Shown: positions 51,777-59,839 of the stretch, piece after piece
Layout of the letters: the number at the start of each line of letters is the position of its first letter
Numbering within the stretch: the first letter of the stretch is position 1
Origin: Streptomyces endocoffeicus
GTDB lineage: Bacteria; Actinomycetota; Actinomycetes; Streptomycetales; Streptomycetaceae
Assembly: GCF_016741935.1 (NCBI RefSeq)
Contig: NZ_JAERRG010000005.1
Span: forward strand, 186,001 to 250,000
Length of the DNA stretch: 64,000 nucleotides
Direction: 5' to 3'
Program-made: the position numbers and the translations under genes
Notes under the pieces: model-generated
Database searches by the model: none
The model's input: the letters and a program-made list of their open reading frames with translations, nothing else
Told to the model about the DNA's origin: nothing

Positions 51777-51796
51777 CTCTGGGGATATCCCCAGAG
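51777..51796. terminator. 20-bp perfect palindrome after the acyl-CoA dehydrogenase genes
   Basis: CTCTGGGGATATCCCCAGAG, 43 bp after the stop codon. Fully symmetric without a loop, so it may be a factor-independent terminator or an operator. Confidence 0.5.
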
Positions 51797-52108
51797 CTTC
51801 TGAGGTGACCGAGCGTTGATACCAGGTTGTTTCCTAGGCGTGACTCGTCACAGGGTGGAGTCGAGGCCGGGCTCGGGTACTCTCCGTGGGGTGCGAGCGC
51901 TTATGGGGTGCGAGAAGCCCGGCGTTGCCCATGGGGCGATTCCGGGCATGACGGCGTGCCCCGCTCGCCCGGGGTATGCGACGCCCCGGCCTCGATGTTC
52001 GAGTCCTCAGGACGCGTGTCGCACAGTATGCCCCACGCATACTCCTTGGCGCTGGAATATGACGGAAGCGCTTGTTGGGGTGACTGTACGTCAACCATGC
52101 TGTCGCGC

Positions 52109-52140
52109 ACGGGGGTACCTCCCAGCGGCAGCTGGGGGAG
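52109..52140. repeat. dispersed Streptomyces hairpin GGGGGTACCTCCCAGC...GCTGGGGGAG
   Basis: ACGGGGGTACCTCCCAGC, loop GGCA, GCTGGGGGAG. Stem CTCCCAGC/GCTGGG-GAG. This sequence form is one I know as widely repeated between Streptomyces genes; its role is unknown. Confidence 0.65.
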
Positions 52141-52141
52141 T

Positions 52142-52156
52142 GTCACGGTCCGTGAC
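52142..52156. promoter_or_regulatory. 15-bp perfect palindrome upstream of the ATP-binding gene
   Basis: GTCACGG-T-CCGTGAC, 50 bp before the GTG start at 52206. A dimeric regulator site in the promoter or leader is likely. Confidence 0.5.
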
Positions 52157-52205
52157 CTCTTGGAGGTACAAGGCGATGTGTCTGCCGGTTCGGATGGTGT
52201 GAGCG

Positions 52206-52766
52206 GTGCAGGTGCTTCAGGCGCAGATGGAGGTCAGGCCCGACCCGGCGGAGGTGAGTCGTGCCCGTCGATGGGCCCGTTCGCGGCTTGTCGGATCCGG
52301 TATCGGAGCAGATGAGCCACTCGCTGAGACGTTGATTCTGCTCATTTCCGAACTCGTCACCAACGCCGTGGTGCACACCGGCTGTCCGGCCGTGCTGCGG
52401 ATGCTGTTCCCCGCCCAGTCGATGGGCGGCGGCGGGAGCGGTGGCGGTGCCGGGGGCGGGACGCCGGGGCCGTTCACGAGCCGGGGTGCCGGGGTGGGAA
52501 CGGTCCGGGTCGAGGTCGCCGACGCCAGTGACCGCGCTCCGCGCCAGCGTTGCGCCGATGAGGCGGACACTCATGGGCGCGGTCTGGAACTGGTCGACGG
52601 TCTCGCCGACCGCTGGGGCTGGCAGCCGGAGGGGTCCGGGAAGCGGATCTGGTGTGAGATCGACCGTGCGAAGGGCGAGGAGCCGCTCTCCACGAAGCGA
52701 GCGGCCGCTCATGCGCCGTCACACATGGGGCGAATCAGGCAAAGTCCAGACCAGGTGTTGACGTGA
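52206..52766 (+). CDS. RsbW-like ATP-binding regulatory protein
   Basis: 186 residues from GTG 52206 (MQVLQAQMEVRPDPAEVSRA). HATPase_c_2 motifs: LISELVTNAVVHTG (N-box), VRVEVADASD (G1) and THGRGLELVDGLADRWGW (G2). A Gly-rich loop (GGGGSGGGAGGGTPG) is inserted between the first strand pair. Related to anti-sigma factor kinases and conservon ATPases that control sigma factor networks; no cognate partner is adjacent. Start is supported by conservation of the helix ADPAEVxRARRW rather than by a strong ribosome site. Confidence 0.87.
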   Translation: MQVLQAQMEVRPDPAEVSRARRWARSRLVGSGIGADEPLAETLILLISELVTNAVVHTGCPAVLRMLFPAQSMGGGGSGGGAGGGTPGPFTSRGAGVGTVRVEVADASDRAPRQRCADEADTHGRGLELVDGLADRWGWQPEGSGKRIWCEIDRAKGEEPLSTKRAAAHAPSHMGRIRQSPDQVLT

Positions 52767-53038
52767 CGTGTTCGGTTGATCACTCTAGGATCAGCGATTC
52801 GTCGCGAGGGGACGCCGAGGGCTGTGGTGTCTCTGTGGATCCTGTGTTCACGGGGACGTTCCTTGGCGAGTGCGGGTCGCGCCCCCGCTGCTGAAACAGG
52901 GCTCAGCGTCGGGAGCCGGGTGGCGGTGCGCGGTGCCGTGCTCGGGGCGCGCATGAGCGCACCGCCACCCGAAAAAGACCGGCCCGCCGTCCCATCCACG
53001 GGCATCGGAGACGTCAAGGCGTCAGCGGCGTCAAGCCT

Positions 53039-53965
53039 TCAGAGGATCGCGACGGGTGCGACGGGCGAGCCCGTGCCGCCGACGAACGGCTCGGGCGGGG
53101 CCGACAGCAGAAAGGCGTAGCGCCCCTCTTCGGCGCAGGCTTCGGAGAGTTCCTCCAGATTCCAGTTCTGGCCCTGGAGCATGCCCATCTCGACCAGGTC
53201 GAGAGCGTGGACCGGCATCCAGAGGTCCTCGATCTCCGGTGGGAAGGCCTCGAAGGTCAGGGTGTCATTGGCGACCGCCGCCACATCACGGGCGTGGAAC
53301 CACTCGGGCGTGCGCAGGGACAGGCCCGGTGAGGGGAACGCGTAGGCCTCCTTCTCGCCCGCCAGGTAGCGCTGGATCTGCCCGGTGCGGACGAGCGCGA
53401 TATCGCCGGAGCGCACCCTCGTCCCGGCCAGCTCCTCGGCGGCGTCGAGGTCTTCGGGGGTGACCACATGCCCCTCGGGCAGCCGCTCGGCGCCCCGGGC
53501 CCGGGCCACGTCGAGGAGCACCCCGCGTGAGGCGAGGGGGCCCGCCTTGTCGATACCGCTGAAGGTGGCGCGGCCATGGGGGGTGATGGAGTCGGCGGGG
53601 CGGCCGTTGTAGATCCTGCCGGAGTGCGAGACATGGGTCAGCCCGTCCCAGTGGGTACCGGCCTGGAGTCCCATCGTCACGGCGTCGTCGCTGGTCGCCA
53701 CCGTGCCCGGGCCGAATATCTCGAAGTTGACCGCGATCATCGTATGCAGCGGGTTGACCCGCCCGGGGATCATGCCGGTCTGGATGCCGTCCTGCCGCAG
53801 CGGCACCGCGAGCGGTACGCGACGGCCGGTCCGTATCGTCGCGGCGGCCTCCCGTACCACGGCATCGGTGATCAGGTTGAGCGTGCCGATCTCGTCCGCC
53901 GTCCCCCAGCGGCCCCAGTTGTTGACCCGCTTGGCGATCTCGTGGAACTCGGCTGGCAGCGGCAT
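53039..53965 (-). CDS. cyclase family protein (kynurenine formamidase-like)
   Basis: 308 residues from ATG 53965 with AAGGAG upstream. The metal-binding motif of the cyclase/KynB fold is GTHWDGLTHVSHSGRIYNG; DDAVTMGLQ, VVTPEDLDAAEELAG and GDIALVRTGQIQRYL are also typical, as is WFHARDVAAVANDTLTFE. Such metal-dependent amidohydrolases open or hydrolyse amide or lactone bonds. Divergent from the SDR gene with a shared palindromic operator (54038-54054), tying it to the acyl-CoA cluster. Confidence 0.92.
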   Translation of the reverse strand: MPLPAEFHEIAKRVNNWGRWGTADEIGTLNLITDAVVREAAATIRTGRRVPLAVPLRQDGIQTGMIPGRVNPLHTMIAVNFEIFGPGTVATSDDAVTMGLQAGTHWDGLTHVSHSGRIYNGRPADSITPHGRATFSGIDKAGPLASRGVLLDVARARGAERLPEGHVVTPEDLDAAEELAGTRVRSGDIALVRTGQIQRYLAGEKEAYAFPSPGLSLRTPEWFHARDVAAVANDTLTFEAFPPEIEDLWMPVHALDLVEMGMLQGQNWNLEELSEACAEEGRYAFLLSAPPEPFVGGTGSPVAPVAIL

Positions 53966-54037
53966 GGCGTCTCCTTCGGTGTTCCCGGCCGACGTTTGTG
54001 CGCGAGGGCTTGTACTCGGGCCGCGTCTGCTCAAAAA

Positions 54038-54054
54038 TCTAACGGACCGTCAGA
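54038..54054. promoter_or_regulatory. TetR-type palindromic operator, copy 3
   Basis: TCTAACGGACCGTCAGA, symmetric at 7 of 8 positions, in the 110-bp gap between the divergent cyclase and SDR genes, just before the SDR ribosome site. Same motif as at 49476-49492. Confidence 0.68.
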
Positions 54055-54075
54055 AACTCCGGGAGGGGACGCGAC

Positions 54076-54987
54076 GTGGGCAACTTCTTGGACGGCAAGG
54101 TGGTCGCCGTCACCGGGGCCGGACGCGGTATCGGACGAGCGGTGGCCCTCGCCTGCGCGGCTGAGGGAGCACAGGTCGTCGTCAACGACTACGGGGTCTC
54201 GATCGAGGGCGGCGAACCGAGCAGCGAGGTCGCCGAGGCCGTGGTCAAGGAGATCGCGGCGGCGGGCGGCGAGGCGGTCGCGGTCGCCGACGACGTCTCG
54301 ACCATGGCCGGTGGCCAGCGGATCGTGGACACCGCTCTGGAGCGGTACGGACGGCTGGACGGGGTTGTCTGCGTCGCCGGGATCCTGCGCGAGCGGATGC
54401 TCTTCAATATGTCCGAGGAGGAGTGGGACCCGGTGGTCGCCACCCATCTCAAGGGCACCTTCACGGTCTTCCGGGCGGCGTCGGCGGTGATGCGCCGCCA
54501 GCGCTCCGGCACCCTGATCGGCTTCACCAGCGGCAACCACCAGGGCAGCGTCGCCCAGGCCAACTACGCCTCCGCCAAGGGCGGGATCATCTCCCTGATG
54601 CGCAGCGCCGCGCTGGGACTGCACAAGTACGGCGTCACGGCGAACTGTGTCGCCCCGGTCGCCCGCACCCGGATGTCCGCCAACGTACCGATGGAGCTCA
54701 AGGAGATCGGCGAGCCGGAGGATGTGGCGGCCCTGGTCGTCTATCTGCTGAGCGAACGCGCCCGCGCGGAGCGGATCACCGGGCAGGTCTACACGATCGC
54801 TGGTCCCAAGATCGCGGTCTGGGCCCAGCCCCGTGAACTGCGCGCCGGATACGCCGAGGGCGCCTGGACCCCGGAGAAGATCGCCGACTTCCTCCCGGGC
54901 ACGGTCGGCACCGACCCCATGCCGATGCTGGCCCAGCTGGAGGCCATGGCCCAGGCCGCCGCCGACGGCCAACGCCCCAACGCCTGA
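54076..54987 (+). CDS. SDR family oxidoreductase (hydroxyacyl-CoA dehydrogenase-like)
   Basis: 303 residues from GTG 54076 with GGGAGGGG upstream. Motifs VTGAGRGIGRAVALACAAEG, DDVSTM, VAGILRERML and catalytic QANYASAKGG. The long NDYGVSIEGGEPSSEVAEAV loop resembles the dehydrogenase domain of peroxisomal multifunctional enzyme type 2 (3-hydroxyacyl-CoA dehydrogenase), consistent with a beta-oxidation role beside acyl-CoA dehydrogenases. The last ~60 residues (ITGQVYTIAGPKIAVWAQPR onward) form a C-terminal extension found in this subgroup. Confidence 0.9.
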   Translation: MGNFLDGKVVAVTGAGRGIGRAVALACAAEGAQVVVNDYGVSIEGGEPSSEVAEAVVKEIAAAGGEAVAVADDVSTMAGGQRIVDTALERYGRLDGVVCVAGILRERMLFNMSEEEWDPVVATHLKGTFTVFRAASAVMRRQRSGTLIGFTSGNHQGSVAQANYASAKGGIISLMRSAALGLHKYGVTANCVAPVARTRMSANVPMELKEIGEPEDVAALVVYLLSERARAERITGQVYTIAGPKIAVWAQPRELRAGYAEGAWTPEKIADFLPGTVGTDPMPMLAQLEAMAQAAADGQRPNA

Positions 54988-55045
54988 CCCCGGCACCGGC
55001 GGGGCGCACCGGAAACACCCACCAGGGCCGACGAGGGGAGAAGTT

Positions 55046-56455
55046 GTGGACTTCGCTTTCGGGCCGGATGACGAGCGGTTCCGCGCCGAGGCGCGCGACT
55101 GGCTGGCCGAGCACTTCACCGGACCGTTCGCCGCTCTCAAGCAGCAGACCGGCGGCCACGCCGGTGAGGCGCACGGCGACGTGGCCGTCCGCCGCGCCTG
55201 GGAGCGCGAGCTCGGCACGGGCGGCTGGATCGGCCTGGGCTGGGACCGTACGGACGGGGCGTACGGCAACCGCGCCGCGACGCTGACCGAACAGGTCGTC
55301 TGGGCCGAGGAGTACGCCCGCGCCGGGGCGCCCGGCCGGCTGGGCCATATCGGCGAGAACCTCCTCGGGCCCACTCTGCTCGCCCATGGCGACTCCGCCC
55401 AACGCACCCGCTTTCTGCCGCCCATCGCCCATGGCGAGGAGGTGTGGTGCCAGGGCTACAGCGAACCCGACGCCGGTTCGGACCTCGCCGGGCTGCGGAC
55501 CCGCGCCGTCCGCGACCCGGGCGAGGGCACCTATCGCATCACCGGGCAGAAGATCTGGACCTCCCTCGCCCATGAGGCCGACTGGTGCTTTGTGCTGGCG
55601 CGCACCGAGGAGGGCTCACAGCGTCATCATGGACTCTCCTTTCTGCTGGTGCCGATGGACCAGCCGGGGCGGATCGAGGTGCGGCCGATCCGGCAGCTGA
55701 CCGGGACCGCGGAGTTCAACGAGGTGTTCTTCGACGGGGCCGTGGCCCGCGCCGAACACCTCGTCGGCGGCGCGGGCCACGGCTGGCGCGTGGCCATGAG
55801 CCTGCTGGCGGTGGAGCGCGGGGTCTCCACCCTGGTCCAGCAGATCGGCTTCGCCCATGAGCTGAGCCGGGTGGTGCGGCTGGCGCTGGAGACTGGCGCC
55901 GCGGAGGAGCCCGTCCTGCGTGACCGGCTCATACGGCAGTGGGCCGAGCTCAAGGCGATGCGCTGGAACGCCCTGCGCACCCTGGGCAGCGCACAGAGCC
56001 CCGCCTCGAACTCCGCCCGGCCGACCCGGGACCCCGCTCCGCGGAAGGCCGCCCCCCATGACCTCCCTCCGAGGAGCGCGGACCCCCAGGCCCCCGGCTC
56101 ACCCGACCCCGGCTCACCTACCCCCGGCCCCCAGTACTCCGGCCCCCAGTACTCCGGCCCCCAGTACTCCGGCCCGCAGTACTCCGGACCGCAGGACCCC
56201 GGCGCGCCCAGCGTCGCCAAGCTGCTGTGGGGCGGCTGGCATCAGCGGCTCGGTGAGCTGGCCGTGCAGGTGAGAGGCGCCGCGGCCGCACTCGGCCCGG
56301 CGCGCTGGACCGCCGGCCGGCCGTACGAACTCGACGCCTTCCAGCGTCTCTTCCTCTTCTCCCGCGCCGACACCATCTACGGCGGCTCGGACGAGATTCA
56401 GCGCACCATCATCGCCGAGCGCGTACTTCACCTCCCCAAGGAATCACGCCGATGA
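55046..56455 (+). CDS. acyl-CoA dehydrogenase with Pro-rich repeat insert
   Basis: 469 residues from GTG 55046 with GAGGGGAG upstream. Motifs WCQGYSEPDAGSDLAGLRTR, KIWTSLAHEADW, and SRADTIYGGSDEIQRTIIAE are intact. Between residues ~315 and 390 the C-terminal helical domain is interrupted by a low-complexity insert: ASNSARPTRDPAPRKAAPHD, then Pro-rich sequence and four GPQYS repeats; the domain resumes at SVAKLLWGGWHQRLGELAVQ. The insert falls in a solvent-exposed loop of the fold, so activity may be retained. Stop overlaps the ALDH start (ATGA). Confidence 0.92.
   Translation: MDFAFGPDDERFRAEARDWLAEHFTGPFAALKQQTGGHAGEAHGDVAVRRAWERELGTGGWIGLGWDRTDGAYGNRAATLTEQVVWAEEYARAGAPGRLGHIGENLLGPTLLAHGDSAQRTRFLPPIAHGEEVWCQGYSEPDAGSDLAGLRTRAVRDPGEGTYRITGQKIWTSLAHEADWCFVLARTEEGSQRHHGLSFLLVPMDQPGRIEVRPIRQLTGTAEFNEVFFDGAVARAEHLVGGAGHGWRVAMSLLAVERGVSTLVQQIGFAHELSRVVRLALETGAAEEPVLRDRLIRQWAELKAMRWNALRTLGSAQSPASNSARPTRDPAPRKAAPHDLPPRSADPQAPGSPDPGSPTPGPQYSGPQYSGPQYSGPQYSGPQDPGAPSVAKLLWGGWHQRLGELAVQVRGAAAALGPARWTAGRPYELDAFQRLFLFSRADTIYGGSDEIQRTIIAERVLHLPKESRR
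56126..56185 (+). repeat. four 15-bp in-frame repeats in the third acyl-CoA dehydrogenase
   Basis: GGCCCCCAGTACTCC at 56126, 56141 and 56156, and GGCCCGCAGTACTCC at 56171 (GPQYS), followed by a partial unit. Part of a ~75-residue insertion. Confidence 0.92.
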
Positions 56456-57918
56456 CGAAGACCTACGCGCACTGGATCGGCGGCTCGTGGCGGGCTCCCG
56501 GGAACGGGCATTACCCCGTCATCAACCCCGCCACCGAGGAAACCGTCGGCCATGCCCCCGAGGCCGACCCGGCCGATGTGGACGCCGCGGTCCGGGCCGC
56601 CCGGGCCGCGTACGACGGCTGGTCGCGCACCGCCCCAAAGGAGCGCGCCGCCGTACTCGACCGGGCCGCCGATCTGCTCGCCGAGCACGCCCCGGACCTG
56701 GTGCCCCTCGTCCAGGCGGAGACCGGGGCGACGCTGCGCGTCACCTCGTCCCTCCAGGTGCCCCCGGCGATCGACCGCTTCCGCCGCTATGCGCGCGGCG
56801 CCCTTGAACCGGACACCGTGCCACTGGCCCCGCTGCCCCTGGCCGCCACCCCGCTGGCGCCCGGCGGGCTGATCGGGGCGGCAGCGGTCCGCCGTCCCCT
56901 GGGTGTCGTCTGCTGCATCACCTCCTACAACTTCCCTCTCACGAATCTCGCGGGCAAGGTGGCCCCGGCCCTGGCCATGGGCAATACGGTCGTGGCCAAA
57001 CCCGCGCCGCAAGATCCGCTGTGCTGTCTCGAGCTCGGCCCTCTGCTGAAGGAGGCCGGGCTCCCGGACGGTGCCTTCAATGTCGTCACCGGCTCGCGCG
57101 CGGCCGCCGGCGAGGCGCTGGTCGCGCACCCCGGTGTCGACATGGTCAGCTTCACCGGATCCACCGCCGTGGGGAAGAAGATCGCCGAATCCGCGGGGCG
57201 GTCGATGAAGCGCACCCTGATGGAACTGGGGGGCAAGGGCGCGGCCATCGTCCTGGGGGACGCCGACGAGCGAGTGATCGCGTCGGCGGTCGGGGCGGTC
57301 GGTTCGACCTTCTCCTTTCACAGCGGGCAGATCTGCACGGCGCCGACCCGTGTGCTCGTACATCGATCGCTGTACGAGAAGGTCATCGCCGCACTCACAC
57401 ACTACGCAGAGTCACTGAAGATCGGGGACCCTGTGGATAACTCCACGGTCGTCGGCCCGTTGATCTCCGCCGCGCAGCGCGATCGCGTCGAGGCGTATGT
57501 CTCCGGCGCCCGTGAGCAGGGCGCCCGGATCGTCGTGGGCGGCGAGCGCCCCACGCTCAAGCCCGGCTTCTACGTGGCCCCCACCTTGATCGCCGACGTC
57601 GACCCCGCGATGACCGTCGCCCGCGAGGAGCTGTTCGGCCCGGTCGTCGTGGCCCTGCCCTTCGACGACGAGGACGAGGCGGTGCGGATCGCCGACGCCA
57701 CCCCCTACGGCCTCTACGACTACGTCTTCAGCGCCGACGCGGGCCGCGCCTGGGCCCTCGCCGCCCGTCTGCGCAGCGGAAACGTCGGTATCAACACCGC
57801 CCAGCGCCACCCCGAGACACCGTTCGGCGGTTTCAAGGAAAGCGGAGTCGGCCGCGACGGCGGCTCGTTCGGCCTGCACGCGTACAGCGAACTCCAGTCG
57901 CTGGTCTGGGTCGCCTGA
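56452..57918 (+). CDS. aldehyde dehydrogenase
   Basis: 488 residues, start ATG overlapping the previous stop. NAD-binding ITSYNFPLTNLAGKVAPALA, Gly-rich FTGSTAVGKKIAE, general base Glu in LMELGGKGAAIVL, and nucleophile Cys in FHSGQICTAPTRVLV are all present, as are EELFGPVVVALPF and FGGFKESGVGRDGG. Oxidises an aldehyde intermediate of the catabolic cluster to the acid. Translationally coupled to the acyl-CoA dehydrogenase. Confidence 0.95.
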   Translation: MTKTYAHWIGGSWRAPGNGHYPVINPATEETVGHAPEADPADVDAAVRAARAAYDGWSRTAPKERAAVLDRAADLLAEHAPDLVPLVQAETGATLRVTSSLQVPPAIDRFRRYARGALEPDTVPLAPLPLAATPLAPGGLIGAAAVRRPLGVVCCITSYNFPLTNLAGKVAPALAMGNTVVAKPAPQDPLCCLELGPLLKEAGLPDGAFNVVTGSRAAAGEALVAHPGVDMVSFTGSTAVGKKIAESAGRSMKRTLMELGGKGAAIVLGDADERVIASAVGAVGSTFSFHSGQICTAPTRVLVHRSLYEKVIAALTHYAESLKIGDPVDNSTVVGPLISAAQRDRVEAYVSGAREQGARIVVGGERPTLKPGFYVAPTLIADVDPAMTVAREELFGPVVVALPFDDEDEAVRIADATPYGLYDYVFSADAGRAWALAARLRSGNVGINTAQRHPETPFGGFKESGVGRDGGSFGLHAYSELQSLVWVA

Positions 57919-57939
57919 GGCACCGGAAGGGTGATGAGG

Positions 57940-58989
57940 ATGAGAGGCGTCATCTTCGACGGCACCGCGCCGCGCGTGGTCGAGGACTTGGCGGTGCGCG
58001 ACCCCGGCCCCGGCGAGGTGCTGGTGCGCATCGCCGCCGCCGGGCTGTGCCACAGTGATCTGTCGGTTGTGGACGGCACCATTCCGTTCCCTCTCCCCGT
58101 GGTCCTCGGCCACGAGGGCGCGGGCGTGGTCGAGGAGGTCGGGCCGGGCGTCACCCATGTCGCACCCGGTGATCATGTGGCGCTCTCCACCCTCGCCAAC
58201 TGCGGTACTTGCGCCGACTGCGCCCGGGGCCGCCCCACCATGTGCCGCGCGGCCATCGGCCGGCCGACCCGGCCGTTCCGCCGCGGCGACGAGCGGCTGT
58301 ACAACTTCGCCTCGAACTCCGCCTTCGCCGAGCGCACCCTCGTCACCGCCGTCCAGGTGGTGCCGATCCCCGAGGACATTCCGCTCGTCCCCGCGGCCCT
58401 CATCGGCTGTGCCGTTCTCACCGGCGTCGGCGCCGTGCTCAACCGCGCCAAAGTGGACCGCGGTGAGTCGGTCGTCGTCATCGGCAGCGGCGGCATCGGG
58501 CTCAATGTGCTGCAAGGGGCCCGGATCGCCGGGGCGTCGCCCATCGTCGCCGTGGACTCCAACCCCGCCAAGGAGCCGATGGCCCGGCGGTTCGGCGCGA
58601 CCCACTTCGTCCCCTCCGCCGACGCCGTACGGGAGATCCTGCCGACCGGCGCGGACCACGCCTTCGAATGTGTCGGCTCGACCCGGCTCATCCGCCAGGC
58701 CGTCGATCTGCTCGACCGGCACGGCCAGGCGGTGCTGCTCGGGGTGCCGCCCGCCGACGCCGAGGCGGCTTTCCTCGTCTCCTCCATGTATCTGGACAAG
58801 TCCATCCTGGGCTGCCGCTACGGCTCCTCACGGCCACAGGCCGACATCGCGCTGTACGCCGACCTCTACCGGCAGGGTCGGCTGCTGCTGGACGAACTCG
58901 TCAGCCGGACCTACCCCTTGGAGGACTTCGCCAAGGCCGCCGACGACGCCCACCACGGCCGGGTGGCGCGCGCCGTGCTCACCTTCTGA
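57940..58989 (+). CDS. zinc-dependent alcohol dehydrogenase
   Basis: 349 residues from ATG 57940 (GGAAGG 9 nt upstream; GTG 57931 and ATG 57934 lie too close to it). Catalytic zinc ligands in GLCHSDLSVVDG and GHEGAGVVEEVG, structural zinc cysteines CGTCADCARGRPTMC, and the Rossmann VVVIGSGGIGLNVLQGARIA. Belongs to the class III-like medium-chain dehydrogenases. Likely oxidises the alcohol that the preceding ALDH carries to the acid, completing an alcohol-aldehyde-acid-CoA ester route. Confidence 0.94.
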   Translation: MRGVIFDGTAPRVVEDLAVRDPGPGEVLVRIAAAGLCHSDLSVVDGTIPFPLPVVLGHEGAGVVEEVGPGVTHVAPGDHVALSTLANCGTCADCARGRPTMCRAAIGRPTRPFRRGDERLYNFASNSAFAERTLVTAVQVVPIPEDIPLVPAALIGCAVLTGVGAVLNRAKVDRGESVVVIGSGGIGLNVLQGARIAGASPIVAVDSNPAKEPMARRFGATHFVPSADAVREILPTGADHAFECVGSTRLIRQAVDLLDRHGQAVLLGVPPADAEAAFLVSSMYLDKSILGCRYGSSRPQADIALYADLYRQGRLLLDELVSRTYPLEDFAKAADDAHHGRVARAVLTF

Positions 58990-59071
58990 ACGGGGGCTCG
59001 ATGCGTCTGGCGACGAGGGCTGTTCACCCTGCCTTCCCATCGCCGTTGCCCCGCTCGTGGGTTCCGCCGGT

Positions 59072-59097
59072 TACGTTGCCCTGGTGGAACGTTCCCG
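59072..59097 (+). promoter_or_regulatory. -10 element and LacI-type operator at the HAD gene start
   Basis: TACGTT (59072-59077) is a plausible -10 that puts transcription start at about 59084. GTGGAACGTTCCCG (59084-59097) contains the palindrome GGAACGTTCC and is the exact reverse complement of the 14 bp at 61763-61776. The -35 is weak (TTGCCC at 20 bp). Confidence 0.68.
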
Positions 59098-59839
59098 CCT
59101 GGATGGCGCAGCCGAGACGACAGCCGAAGTGACAGCCGACGTGACGGCCGGTATGACAGCCGATACGGCAGCTGGAGTGGACACCCCTCTCGCCGTGGTC
59201 TTCGACCTCGGCGAGGTGCTGACGCGGCCGCGCGGGCTGTCCGGTCTCGAGGGGCGGCTGGCCGGGCTGCTCGGCGTCGGGGAAGCGGCGTTCGCCGAGG
59301 CGTACTGGGCGCATCGCGACGCCTACGACCTCGGCAGCTCCGACACCGCCTACTGGTCGGCCGTGGCCGGCGCGCTCGGCGCCCCGCTGCGCCCCGGCGC
59401 CGTCGACGCGCTGGTGAGCGCCGAAGTCGACATCTGGACACGGCTCGACGGGCCCTCCCATGCCCTGGTGGAGGACCTGCGGCGGCAGGGCACCCGGCTC
59501 GCGCTGCTGTCGAACGCCCCCCATGCGCTGGCCCGGACCGCCGAGCGCAGCGACTGGTCCGCGCACTTCGACCGCCTGATGTTCTCGGCGGACCACGGCC
59601 TCGCCAAGCCCGACCCCGCCGTCTACCGGCGGATGACCGAACTTCTCGGCACACCGCCGGAGCGTGTCCTCTTCTTCGATGACCGCCGTAAGAACATCGA
59701 CGCGGCCAGGGAGCACGGCTGGGACGCCCAGTTGTGGACCGGGGCCACGGCTGCCCGCGCGGTCCTCGCCGACCGCGGCCTGCTGCCCCACGGGCCGACC
59801 CCGGACGGTTCCATCAGCTGTGGTACTGGTAGCCGGTGA
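59084..59839 (+). CDS. HAD-superfamily hydrolase (haloacid dehalogenase type)
   Basis: About 251 residues from GTG 59084; GTG 59177 or ATG 59153 are alternatives because residues 1-30 (TAEVTADVTAGMTADTAAG) are low-complexity. HAD motif I is VVFDLGEVLTRP, where the second Asp of DxD is replaced by Gly-Glu as in several FMN-phosphatase-like members; motif II LALLSNAPHA, and motifs III/IV GLAKPDPAVYRRM and VLFFDDRRKNIDAAREHG. The protein is thus of the YihX/haloacid dehalogenase-like class, probably a sugar- or small-molecule phosphatase. Its stop overlaps the LacI start. Confidence 0.88.
   Translation: MERSRLDGAAETTAEVTADVTAGMTADTAAGVDTPLAVVFDLGEVLTRPRGLSGLEGRLAGLLGVGEAAFAEAYWAHRDAYDLGSSDTAYWSAVAGALGAPLRPGAVDALVSAEVDIWTRLDGPSHALVEDLRRQGTRLALLSNAPHALARTAERSDWSAHFDRLMFSADHGLAKPDPAVYRRMTELLGTPPERVLFFDDRRKNIDAAREHGWDAQLWTGATAARAVLADRGLLPHGPTPDGSISCGTGSR

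Larger units (their letters stand above)
51735..52205. other. 471-bp gene-free region with palindromes and a dispersed hairpin
   Basis: Between the acyl-CoA dehydrogenase and the ATP-binding gene there is no convincing coding frame. The GC content is lower than in genes. It contains the 20-bp palindrome at 51777, GTGAC-TC-GTCAC (51840-51851), a repeated GGGGTGCGAG (51889, 51906), the hairpin at 52109-52140 and the 15-bp palindrome at 52142-52156. Confidence 0.6.

Noticed and set aside
51827..52315. 162-codon plus-strand frame in the 51.7-52.2 kb gap
   Set aside because: It crosses a dispersed hairpin repeat and several palindromes, has no ribosome site, and overlaps the ATP-binding gene in another frame.
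52776..53120. 114-codon plus-strand frame upstream of the cyclase gene end
   Set aside because: No ribosome site or recognisable domain and it overlaps the 3' end of the cyclase gene; the 272-bp gap 52767-53038 shows no supported gene.
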